A DNA stretch of 64,000 nucleotides. Source: Streptomyces sp. A 4/2 (GTDB lineage: Bacteria > Actinomycetota > Actinomycetes > Streptomycetales > Streptomycetaceae). A program made the position numbers and the translations under genes. The notes below the pieces were generated by a model. It did not search any database. It was not told the DNA's origin and worked only from the letters and a program-made list of their open reading frames with translations. Of the stretch, positions 1 through 6,761 are shown one piece after another; the first letter of the stretch is position 1, and the number at the start of each line of letters is the position of its first letter. The stretch is from positions 310,001 through 374,000 of the forward strand of contig NZ_CALNVW010000002.1 of assembly GCF_940670765.1 (NCBI RefSeq). The letters run 5' to 3'.

Positions 1-255
1 CCCACCGGCCTTGTGCGCGGCCCCCGCGTGGGCCGTCAGCGCCTTCTTCGCGTCGTCCACGACACGGCTGCGAACGGCGGGCGACGGGTCGGCGGTGTAC
101 GGCGCCGCGGCGAAGGCCTTGGGCCCGGCCGACGACGGATGCGGGTGGGACACCGGGGCGGCCGTCGCGGCCGTCGCCGCGGGGAGGGCGATGGCGGAGG
201 CGGACAGACAGGCCAGAGCGGCCGTCAGGAGTCTCGTGGTTCTTCGTATGTACAT
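1..255 (-). CDS. Secreted protein, N-terminal part (possible M4-type metallopeptidase)
   Basis: The first 85 codons of a minus-strand gene are visible; the rest lies beyond the left edge. The product begins MYIRRTTRLL and has a classic Sec signal peptide: an Arg-rich n-region, then a hydrophobic Ala/Leu stretch (about residues 9-30) ending in small residues. The start is supported by an AAAGGAAC Shine-Dalgarno a few bases upstream. The following segment (VVDDAKKALTAHAGAA at about residues 66-81) resembles the start of the propeptide in Streptomyces thermolysin-family (M4) proteases. No catalytic motif falls inside the window, so the peptidase idea is only a resemblance. Secretion is well supported; the family is not. 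Confidence 0.6.
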   Translation of the reverse strand, partial: MYIRRTTRLLTAALACLSASAIALPAATAATAAPVSHPHPSSAGPKAFAAAPYTADPSPAVRSRVVDDAKKALTAHAGAAHKAGG

Positions 256-438
256 GGACCTGGGGTTCCTTTCACCTGGTGCAGGGGGCGCCGCTGAATC
301 GCGGGGCGGTGAGGGAGGAGCGGGCACGTGCGGTCGTGCGGTCGACGCCGCTCGTGGGTGGAGCGGCGTCGACGCAGAGCATGGGGAACGGACGGGCACG
401 GCCGGCAGGCACTGGGCGAATGGAGAGGGGTTTCCCTA

Positions 439-529
439 TCCCGGCAACCCGGCATCCCCGTATCCCGGCAACCTCGCATCCCGGCACCCTGGGTGTCCGG
501 GCAACCTCATGTCCCGGCATCCCGGCAAC
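439..529. repeat. Short imperfect CCCGGCA(A/T)C repeat cluster
   Basis: Seven copies of a roughly 10-base unit of the form TCCCGGCAAC / TCCCGGCATC lie between 439 and 529, in the 384-base gap between the divergent secreted-protein gene (start 255) and the serine hydrolase (start 640). Spacing between copies is irregular (9 to 17 bases). The repeats sit upstream of both genes and could be a multi-site regulator target or simple slippage. Nothing else was recognised in 256-639. Confidence 0.5.
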
Positions 530-639
530 CCTCGCTCCGACGGGCCGCACCGGGGGCTAGCCCTACCTGGAGCTGGGCGGTAGCAGGATCGTCCCGGGTA
601 GCCGTATCCGGACATGCTTGGGCCCGGCGCATACCGCTG

Positions 640-1836
640 ATGTCCCAACGATTCCACCGGAGTTCATTCGTGCATGAGCAGACATGGCAGAAGTCCCGTT
701 CTCCCAAGGGGCGGGGCGGTCGGCTCGGAGCTGTGTCAGCCGCGGTGGCGGTGGCCGTCGGCGCCATGACGATGGCCGCCCTGGCGCCACCCGCGGCGGT
801 TGCCGCCGCCCGGCCGGACAGCGTCCAGGTGGGCCTGAACGCGCTGGTGCACTCTGATGACCTGCCGGCCGCGCTGGCCAGTGTCAAGGACCGCGACGGC
901 CGAACCCGTACCTACACCGCAGGGGTCGGCGACCTGGCCACCGGCGCGAAGGTGCCCAGGGACGGTCAGGTGCGGATCGGCAGCAACACCAAGACGTTCA
1001 CCTCGGTGGTCGTGCTCCAACTGGTCGGTGAAGGGAAGATCCGCCTCGACGCCCCGGTCGACACCTATCTGCCCGGCCTCGTACGCGGGGAGGGGATCGA
1101 CGGACGCCACATCACCGTCCGTCAGCTCCTGCAGCAGACCAGCGGACTTCCCAACTACTCCAACTACCTCGGGGAGGAGGTCCGTTACTTCGAACCCCGC
1201 GAGCTCCTCGACATCGCCCTCCAGCACAAGGCCGACTTCGCCCCCGGGGCGAAATGGGAGTACAGCAACACGAACTACGTGCTGGTCGGCCTGATCATCC
1301 AGAAGGTCACCGGCCACCCCCTCGCCGATAAGATGGACCAGCGCGTCATCAAGCGCATCGGGCTGCGCCACACCTACTTCCCGGCCCCCGGTGACGCGAC
1401 CATCCGAGAGCCCCATCCCAAGGGCTACTACCAGGATTCAGCAGGCGCGCCACTGCTCGACGGCACCGAAATGGACCCCTCCTGGGCCTGGGCGGCCGGC
1501 CAGCTGATCTCCACCAACTCCGACCTCAACCGGTTCTTCACCGCGCTCCTGGCCGGCCGCCTCCTCCCGGCGGCCCAGCTCGCCCAGATGCGTACCACCG
1601 TCCCCGCCGGATACCCCTTTGCCTCCGGCGCCCGCTACGGGCTGGGGCTCGTGAGCACGCCACTGTCATGCGGCGGTGTCTACTGGGGCCACGGCGGTAG
1701 CACCACTGGATACGAGACCCGGGGCGGCGTCACCGGCGACGGCCGCGCCGCCAACGTCGCGGTGACCATCCAACCGACCGACGAGACAGTCATGAAGCGG
1801 GTCGAGAGCGTCGTGGACACGGCCCTGTGCCGCTGA
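640..1836 (+). CDS. Secreted serine hydrolase, beta-lactamase / DD-peptidase family
   Basis: A 398-residue protein with a long n-region (rich in Arg/Lys, about residues 15-28) and an Ala-rich signal peptide ending near PPAAVAA, so it should be exported. It has the class C beta-lactamase / D-alanyl-D-alanine carboxypeptidase fold signature: a nucleophile motif S-N-T-K (in GSNTKTFTS), a Y-S-N second motif (in YSNTNYVLVG) and a C-terminal H-G-G (in WGHGGSTTGYE). Such proteins act on D-Ala-D-Ala peptides, peptidoglycan stem peptides or esters outside the membrane. The ATG at 640 was chosen because it gives the compact signal peptide; the frame is open further upstream but only through the repeat-bearing intergenic region. 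It is a single-gene unit. DD-carboxypeptidase is likelier than true beta-lactamase on family grounds. Confidence 0.85.
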   Translation: MSQRFHRSSFVHEQTWQKSRSPKGRGGRLGAVSAAVAVAVGAMTMAALAPPAAVAAARPDSVQVGLNALVHSDDLPAALASVKDRDGRTRTYTAGVGDLATGAKVPRDGQVRIGSNTKTFTSVVVLQLVGEGKIRLDAPVDTYLPGLVRGEGIDGRHITVRQLLQQTSGLPNYSNYLGEEVRYFEPRELLDIALQHKADFAPGAKWEYSNTNYVLVGLIIQKVTGHPLADKMDQRVIKRIGLRHTYFPAPGDATIREPHPKGYYQDSAGAPLLDGTEMDPSWAWAAGQLISTNSDLNRFFTALLAGRLLPAAQLAQMRTTVPAGYPFASGARYGLGLVSTPLSCGGVYWGHGGSTTGYETRGGVTGDGRAANVAVTIQPTDETVMKRVESVVDTALCR

Positions 1837-1929
1837 ACCGCACAACTGGTCGCCGCAGGAAAGTGAGAGGCCACCACCGTCTTTGCCCGGCCCTCCTGCG
1901 CCGGGCCGCCTCGGGGCACAGCGCGTGGA

Positions 1930-2304
1930 TCAGACCGACATGACCTCTACGTCGTACTGCCGGATCCGGCGATCACGGGTGACCAGCACCATCCCTTCGG
2001 CCTGCGCCTGAGCGATCAGCATCCGGTCGAAGGGATCGGTGTGCACCAACGGCAGCCGCCCCGCCCGCACCCCGTGCTCAGCGGTGAGGGGCAGGCTCCC
2101 GAACGGGAGGTCGCGCACCTGCTCGGCCAGATCCACGGGGCCCACCAGACTGCCGAGCAACTGCTTGACGGTGATCTCCCACAGCGACGCGACGCTCACG
2201 TACACAGCAGGCTCACTGTCCACCAACTCCACCACTTCGGCGGACAATTCAGGTGAGTCACCCAGCCACCACAGCACCACCCGCGTGTCGAGCAACAGGC
2301 GCAT
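1930..2304 (-). CDS. PIN-domain toxin, VapC-like
   Basis: A 124-residue PIN-domain protein, probably a Mg-dependent RNase toxin of a type II toxin-antitoxin pair. Acidic residues expected for the active site are visible: D6 in MRLLLDT, E in SLWEITVK, the DPFDRMLIAQA segment and D in LVTRDRR. The usual Streptomyces motif LLLDTHVVLWW is present here as LLLDTRVVLWW. Its ATG overlaps the stop codon of the upstream antitoxin by one base (TGATG), so translation is coupled. It is the last gene of a three-gene operon with a Phd-type antitoxin and a HATPase regulatory protein. The length is normal for the family. Confidence 0.85.
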   Translation of the reverse strand: MRLLLDTRVVLWWLGDSPELSAEVVELVDSEPAVYVSVASLWEITVKQLLGSLVGPVDLAEQVRDLPFGSLPLTAEHGVRAGRLPLVHTDPFDRMLIAQAQAEGMVLVTRDRRIRQYDVEVMSV

Positions 2305-2558
2305 CAGCGCATCCCGAGCGCGGCGGTCACCGAGGCGGCCGGCTCGTCGAAATCCGCAGAGATACGGATACACCCCTGCAGCGAGCCACGCCCCGCCCGC
2401 CGCACCTTCGGCCCCGGCGGCAGCGTCCGTACCACCGGCTTGCCTCCCTCGCTGATCAGCACCAGTTCGCCGCCGACGATCCGGTAGAGAACACCCGAGA
2501 AGTACGGCCGGGTGCGGCGCGGGCAGCGTCGGCGGAACCTCGTCCACAGCGCCTTCAC
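2304..2558 (-). CDS. Phd/YefM-type antitoxin
   Basis: An 84-residue protein whose middle and C-terminal parts match the Phd antitoxin pattern: a FSGVLYRIVGGELVLI helix-strand segment, then GGKPVVRTLPP, then GSLQGCIRISADFDEP, which corresponds to the GSLKG...DDFD toxin-binding tail common in actinobacterial Phd proteins. The start is set at the GTG at 2558 because it overlaps the stop of the upstream ATPase gene by four bases (GTGA); no better start lies downstream of the conserved region. The N-terminal DNA-binding strand looks atypical (MKALWTRFRRRCPRR), so DNA binding may be altered. It neutralises the PIN toxin immediately downstream. Confidence 0.75.
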   Translation of the reverse strand: MKALWTRFRRRCPRRTRPYFSGVLYRIVGGELVLISEGGKPVVRTLPPGPKVRRAGRGSLQGCIRISADFDEPAASVTAALGMR

Positions 2559-3019
2559 GACGGGGTCACCGCCGCGATCTTCACGCCTACGGACGCGGGG
2601 TCGACGCCGGCCGCCAGCAGCTCCGCCCACACGGTCTTCCCGATCCCGGCCGGGCGCTCGTCCACACCCCACCGATGCGCCAGGCTCTCGACGAGCAGCA
2701 GCCCCCGCCCGCCCTTGTCCAGCTCACCGGGCTGCCGCACCTCAGGCCGCCCGGCTCCCGCATCGCTGACCTCCAGCCGCAGCAACTCGCCACTCCCCCG
2801 GCATTCGATGCGTACGCCGACCATCCGGTCGCCGGGCGCGGGGACGCGCAGGGCGTTGGTCACCAGCTCGGAGAGCACCAACTCGCCGTCCTCAACGGGA
2901 GCCTGGCTGGCCCGCCACTCGCCGAGTTTGGCGCGGAGGGCTGCGCGCGCTCGGGGCACGCTCTCGCGGCTGCGATCCAGCCTGTACCTGAATTCACGAA
3001 CGTAGGAGTGCTCTGCCAT
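2555..3019 (-). CDS. HATPase-type regulatory ATP-binding protein (anti-sigma-like)
   Basis: A 154-residue single-domain GHKL ATPase of the RsbW/SpoIIAB-like type that abounds in Streptomyces. The N-box is seen in ELVLSELVTNALRV, the G1 box in LEVSDAGAG, and the G2 region in GGRGLLLVESLAHRWGV. The ATG at 3019 is preceded by a good AGGGAG ribosome site, better than the upstream in-frame ATG at 3067. Such proteins usually bind and inhibit sigma factors or other regulators. It is transcribed divergently from an XRE/DUF397 pair (start 3209); this ATPase-XRE-DUF397 grouping recurs at 44.6-57.9 kb. It is co-transcribed with the Phd-PIN pair by a 4-base overlap. Confidence 0.85.
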   Translation of the reverse strand: MAEHSYVREFRYRLDRSRESVPRARAALRAKLGEWRASQAPVEDGELVLSELVTNALRVPAPGDRMVGVRIECRGSGELLRLEVSDAGAGRPEVRQPGELDKGGRGLLLVESLAHRWGVDERPAGIGKTVWAELLAAGVDPASVGVKIAAVTPS

Positions 3020-3208
3020 GTCGCTCCCTACTGGCTGCCGACTCGATAGCAAGTCCCGGACGTCCACGTGACGTTGGGGAGTCCTTGCATCACTCAGCGT
3101 GCACGTACACTTCTCATTCGCGCAACGTTGAATGGATACTCGGCGTTCAATTCACCCGTTCGTGTCTCCTGAGGGCGGCGTCCGTCCGAGGCTGGTAGGG
3201 AGTGACGT

Positions 3209-4081
3209 ATGCCATCTGTAAAGCCGTCCACTGTTCTGGGTCGCCAACTCGGCGACGAATTGCGACGCTTCCGCGATCGCGCAGGCCTCTCGACAGCCCA
3301 GGCAGCCGAAATCCTGGACTGCACCAAGGGAAAGATCAGCCGTATCGAGAACGGCCACGTCCCCGTCCGGACACCGGACCTGGTCGCCCTCATAGGGGCA
3401 TACAACGTGGCAGAGCCAGAGGCCCGCGAGCGTCTGGCATCCCTGGCTCGCAGGGCCAACCGCCGCCGCCGTGAGGGCTGGTGGCATCAGTACGGTTCCG
3501 TACTCGCGGACACATATCGCGACTACATCGAGATGGAAACGATCTGCGACAGCATCAGGACGTTCCAAGTACAGCTGATCCCTGGACTTCTCCAGACGCC
3601 TGAGTACGGAAGAGCCGTGACCGTCGCTTCCCGTGCATGGCAGACGGCAGAGGAAGTCGACCAGTTCGTGAAGGTGCGACTGGCCCGCCAGGAGCGTCTG
3701 ACCGGTGACGATCGTCTGGAGTTCTGGGCCGTGCTTGCGGAGGGCCTGCTCCACCAGCACGTCGGCGAGGGGACCGTGATGCATGATCAGTTGCAGCACT
3801 TGGCCGACGTCGCCGAGCAGCCCAACATCACTGTCCAAGTACTGCCGTTCTCACGTGGGGCGCACCCAGGTATGTTCGGTCCGTACCTACTGCTGAGCTT
3901 TCCGCGAGTGTCGGCGCTCGACCTCGTGCTGACCGAGACGCCAACCGGCAACATCTGGATGGAACGGGAGTCCGAAGTCGCCCGCTATCGCGAACTCTTC
4001 GACGACGCTCGCACGTCGGCGTTGCCGCCAACGGAGTCACTCAGCCTGATCCGACGCATCGCCAAGGAGCACAGACCATGA
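3209..4081 (+). CDS. XRE-family regulator with DUF5753 domain
   Basis: A 290-residue protein with an N-terminal helix-turn-helix of the Cro/CI type (about residues 10-65; LGDELRRFRDRAGLSTAQAAEIL, then CTKGKISRIENG). The C-terminal DUF5753 domain (about residues 90-285) contains the characteristic LIPGLLQTPEYGRAV motif. Members of this class (the WhiJ/BldB-associated group) regulate development and secondary metabolism in Streptomyces and work with small DUF397 proteins. The start follows a GTAGGGAG ribosome site. The stop codon overlaps the next gene by ATGA. It is intact here, unlike the paralogue at 45 kb that is split by a transposon. Confidence 0.9.
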   Translation: MPSVKPSTVLGRQLGDELRRFRDRAGLSTAQAAEILDCTKGKISRIENGHVPVRTPDLVALIGAYNVAEPEARERLASLARRANRRRREGWWHQYGSVLADTYRDYIEMETICDSIRTFQVQLIPGLLQTPEYGRAVTVASRAWQTAEEVDQFVKVRLARQERLTGDDRLEFWAVLAEGLLHQHVGEGTVMHDQLQHLADVAEQPNITVQVLPFSRGAHPGMFGPYLLLSFPRVSALDLVLTETPTGNIWMERESEVARYRELFDDARTSALPPTESLSLIRRIAKEHRP

Positions 4082-4284
4082 ATCGGGATCGCCTCCCCCT
4101 GCCGGATCTCGCCGGGACTGCGTGGCATGTGAGCAGTTACAGCGGAGGGCAGGGAGAGTGCGTCGAGGTGGGCCACAACACTCCCCACCTCGTCCCGGTC
4201 CGCGACAGCAAGCGCCCCACCGGTCCCGTACTCACCTTCAGCCACGACGCCTGGCGCAGCTTCATCCACAGTCAGTCTTCCTGA
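4078..4284 (+). CDS. DUF397 small protein
   Basis: A 68-residue DUF397 protein. It has the family hallmark SSYSGGQGECVEVG followed by VPVRDSKRPTGPVLTFSHDAWRSFI. DUF397 proteins are short partners or antagonists of XRE-DUF5753 regulators and are nearly always encoded directly downstream of them. The ATG overlaps the XRE stop by four bases, so the two are translationally coupled. Length is normal. Confidence 0.9.
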   Translation: MNRDRLPLPDLAGTAWHVSSYSGGQGECVEVGHNTPHLVPVRDSKRPTGPVLTFSHDAWRSFIHSQSS

Positions 4285-4325
4285 GCCGACTGCCGCCGGA
4301 TGCGGCCCCAGCCCTGGTCCCCCCG

Positions 4326-4892
4326 TCACCGTGGAGACGACGGCCGGGCCGCAGGGCGCCACGCGACCGGCCAGACAACGTCTCGCGCAACGGCCCCTGA
4401 CACGCCGAGGCTGGCCCGAGCGCGTTCGACGAAGCGGCTCCGCGCATCCCGGAACTCCAGGTACGCCTGGTCCCAGTTCTGCTCCGTCTCCGTGGCAATG
4501 TCCCGAGCCAGGCATTCCAACCGCCACACGCAGTGGTCCAGCGTCTTGGACGCGGTGTTGGCCTCCGTGTCACCGAGCAGCCCGAGCGTCTCCGACAGCG
4601 CGGACCGGCGCGACTCCAACTCACGCAGTTCCAGCAGCACTTCGGGCGTAGGCTCCAGCGGTATGGGCCCGGACACCAGGCCACGGGCGGCGGCGATCAT
4701 CTGATAGCGAGCCGCCAGCTCCTTGACGGCGTGAGCGTACTCGGCGTAGGCCGACAGGCGCTGCTCGTCCCACCGCACGGCCTGCTGTCTGCGCCACCTC
4801 GTCCGCTCGTTGACGCTGGTCACCAGGAACGACGTAGCAGCTCCCAGGGTGACACCCACTAGCGGAAGTATCTGGCCGGTCAGACTCATCAC
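4326..4892 (-). CDS. Membrane-anchored helical protein of unknown function
   Basis: A 188-residue protein of unrecognised family. An N-terminal hydrophobic segment (about residues 4-25, TGQILPLVGVTLGAATSFLV) is followed by a basic stretch (ERTRWRRQQ) and then long amphipathic helices rich in Ala, Glu, Arg and Leu, suggesting a single membrane anchor with a cytoplasmic helical domain. The C-terminus is Pro/Arg rich. It is transcribed divergently from the gene at 5001, which has the same architecture (N-terminal hydrophobic segment, charged helix, helical body), so the two may be distant paralogues or partners. There are two adjacent start Mets (MM). Confidence 0.6.
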   Translation of the reverse strand: MMSLTGQILPLVGVTLGAATSFLVTSVNERTRWRRQQAVRWDEQRLSAYAEYAHAVKELAARYQMIAAARGLVSGPIPLEPTPEVLLELRELESRRSALSETLGLLGDTEANTASKTLDHCVWRLECLARDIATETEQNWDQAYLEFRDARSRFVERARASLGVSGAVARDVVWPVAWRPAARPSSPR

Positions 4893-5000
4893 GGACCCCG
4901 ATCACGTAGCGCGGAAACTACCCAGTGCCTTCCACGGCAACCGGGCAGCGCACACATGCCAGGGCGCGACCCCTGATGCGGAGTCCGCCGACAAGGAAAA

Positions 5001-5627
5001 ATGGGCGCCGTGAATGACACAGTCGCGGTTGCCCTGATCACGTCCCTGTCCACGCTGAGCGCTGCGGGGCTGGCAGGTGTCGCCTCGGCATGGGTGGCCG
5101 GCAGGCAGTTACGGCACCAGAGTGCCCTGGCCCGTGAGGAACGGGCCGAGCGGCGAGCGGTCGACCATCGGGAGATGCGCCGTGACGTGTACGAGAAATT
5201 CTTGTCCCAGGCTGATGCGGCCTACCGTGTCCTGGACAACGGATGGTTCGCACTGCCGTTCACGGAGTTGCGCCGCTGGGAAGCGGGATTCGCTGCGCGC
5301 AGGGCGCTGGACGAGGCGTACATCCGGGTTCAGCTGGTGGGACCGGACGATGTCGCGGAGCGGGGCGCTGAAGTTCTCCGCAGCATAGGTGACGAGTTCC
5401 GGCTTCACGCGCGCATCGTGGACGGCAGCCCGGACGCGGCCGGCAACGCCGCCGACCTCGAACCTTCAGCTCGCTCAGGGGCGCTCCGCGCCCGGGTCGC
5501 CAGCAGCACGGAGTTCGTTACCGTGGCCCGGCGGGCGCTGGGAGGCGAGTTGTCGGCCACAAGGACTGAGCCGTCTACCGCCCCGGCTCACACCTCCTCG
5601 ACCGAGGCCCCGGGGGTGTGGCCGTGA
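5001..5627 (+). CDS. Membrane-anchored helical protein of unknown function
   Basis: A 208-residue protein of unrecognised family. Residues about 6-33 (VAVALITSLSTLSAAGLAGVAS...) form one membrane segment, followed by a highly charged helix (REERAERRAVDHREMRRD) and a helical body containing YEKFLSQADAAYRVLD. The C-terminal 25 residues are Ser/Thr/Pro rich and probably unstructured. It is divergent from 4892 with a 108-base gap that must hold both promoters. A plain soluble function cannot be excluded. Confidence 0.6.
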   Translation: MGAVNDTVAVALITSLSTLSAAGLAGVASAWVAGRQLRHQSALAREERAERRAVDHREMRRDVYEKFLSQADAAYRVLDNGWFALPFTELRRWEAGFAARRALDEAYIRVQLVGPDDVAERGAEVLRSIGDEFRLHARIVDGSPDAAGNAADLEPSARSGALRARVASSTEFVTVARRALGGELSATRTEPSTAPAHTSSTEAPGVWP

Positions 5628-5723
5628 GCAGTTCGATGTCCTTCAGCCCCGCGCTCCGCAGCAGCGCAGCGGCAGATCGCGTGAGAGACCGAGTGACCCG
5701 GCTCCACCCGCGACCCGCACACC

Positions 5724-6695
5724 TCAGCCGTCATCACCAGTGCGGCGGCGCTTCAGCCGCGAGCCGAGGAGAAAGAGGCCTCCACCTGCGGCAAGGACGC
5801 CCGCGGCCAGCAGCATCACGTTCTTGGTGTCCTGGCCGGTGTTCGCGGTGGTGCCCCCTACCGTGCCGTTGTCGGACGTCGGTAGAGCTGACGTCCCGGT
5901 GGAGGACGTCCCGGTGGAGGACGAGCCGGTTGCGGTACCCGCGCCCGAAGTGCCGGGGGTGGGCGAACCGGGCGCCTTCCCGGTTCCCGTTCCCGACCCG
6001 GTTCCCGTTCCCGACCCGGTTCCCGTACCCGACCCGGACCCCGTCCCCGACCCGGACCCCGTCCCCGTACCCGTACCCGTAATCAGGAACGACGCCACGA
6101 CGGACTGCTGGTGGGCATCGAGTTTGCACGTCGCTTCGACCGGGCCCAGGGGTTCGCCGTTCGCCTTCCGCCCGACGAGTTTCATGGTGAGGTCACCGAC
6201 GGAGATCTTCACCTTGCCCGGCTTGTGGAACGTGCGGGAGGGGCTGGTGCCCTTCGCCGTGATGGCAAAGGCCCGGTTGGATTCGGGAAGGGAGACCTTG
6301 TTGATGCCGAAGTGCACGGGGACCTTGAAGTCGCCGTCCCGCGAGTGCAGTTCCGTCTTCGCGTCCACCGTGCCCTCAATGGACTTCAGGTCCCCGATGG
6401 CGAAGTGGATCAGGCGTGTCTCCTCCTTGGTCACCGTCGTCGTCGCGTCGAGGGTGAATACCGGGCTGGGCTTGCCGACCGCGACCGAATCCGGGATATC
6501 CGAGTGGATCTTCATCGGAACGGGCTGGTGGATCGGACCGTTCGAACATGTGTAGTCCAGTGTGAGTGAAACCGGGTGCGCGAAAGCGGTTCCGGCTCCG
6601 GATACTCCCACGATCCCGGCAACGAATCCCGCCGCCGTCGCTACCCCGAGCACCATCCTCGCTTTTGACCTTGCCGTGTGACGCCTGTGATTCAT
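5724..6695 (-). CDS. Secreted, C-terminally anchored surface protein with Gly-Thr/Ser repeats
   Basis: A 323-residue exported protein. Residues 1-38 form a signal peptide (basic start MNHRRHTARSK, then Ala/Gly/Val-rich core ending AFA). The mature domain (about 40-205; YTCSNGPIHQPVPMKI, three Cys) resembles the beta-sandwich secreted domains common in actinobacteria (DUF6801-like). It is followed by a run of Gly-Thr and Gly-Ser dipeptides (DNA about 5985-6085, where GGAACGGG-type units repeat), a Ser/Thr-rich linker, then a TANTGQ motif, one membrane helix (MLLAAGVLAAGGGLFLLG) and a basic tail (RLKRRR). This is the layout of a sortase substrate; the motif is close to the LAxTG sites used by Streptomyces class E sortases. 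The ATG at 6695 follows GGGGGA; an upstream Met at 6734 lacks such a site. Confidence 0.75.
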   Translation of the reverse strand: MNHRRHTARSKARMVLGVATAAGFVAGIVGVSGAGTAFAHPVSLTLDYTCSNGPIHQPVPMKIHSDIPDSVAVGKPSPVFTLDATTTVTKEETRLIHFAIGDLKSIEGTVDAKTELHSRDGDFKVPVHFGINKVSLPESNRAFAITAKGTSPSRTFHKPGKVKISVGDLTMKLVGRKANGEPLGPVEATCKLDAHQQSVVASFLITGTGTGTGSGSGTGSGSGTGTGSGTGTGSGTGTGKAPGSPTPGTSGAGTATGSSSTGTSSTGTSALPTSDNGTVGGTTANTGQDTKNVMLLAAGVLAAGGGLFLLGSRLKRRRTGDDG

Positions 6696-6761
6696 GAACT
6701 GTCCCCCAATCAATTGATCAGCGATGATTCTCATCGGTCAGCGCCTGCCGCATCTCCGTAT

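Noticed and set aside
439..529. CRISPR-like array
   Set aside because: Repeats are about 10 bases with 0-7 base gaps, far too short for repeats and spacers, and no cas genes are present.
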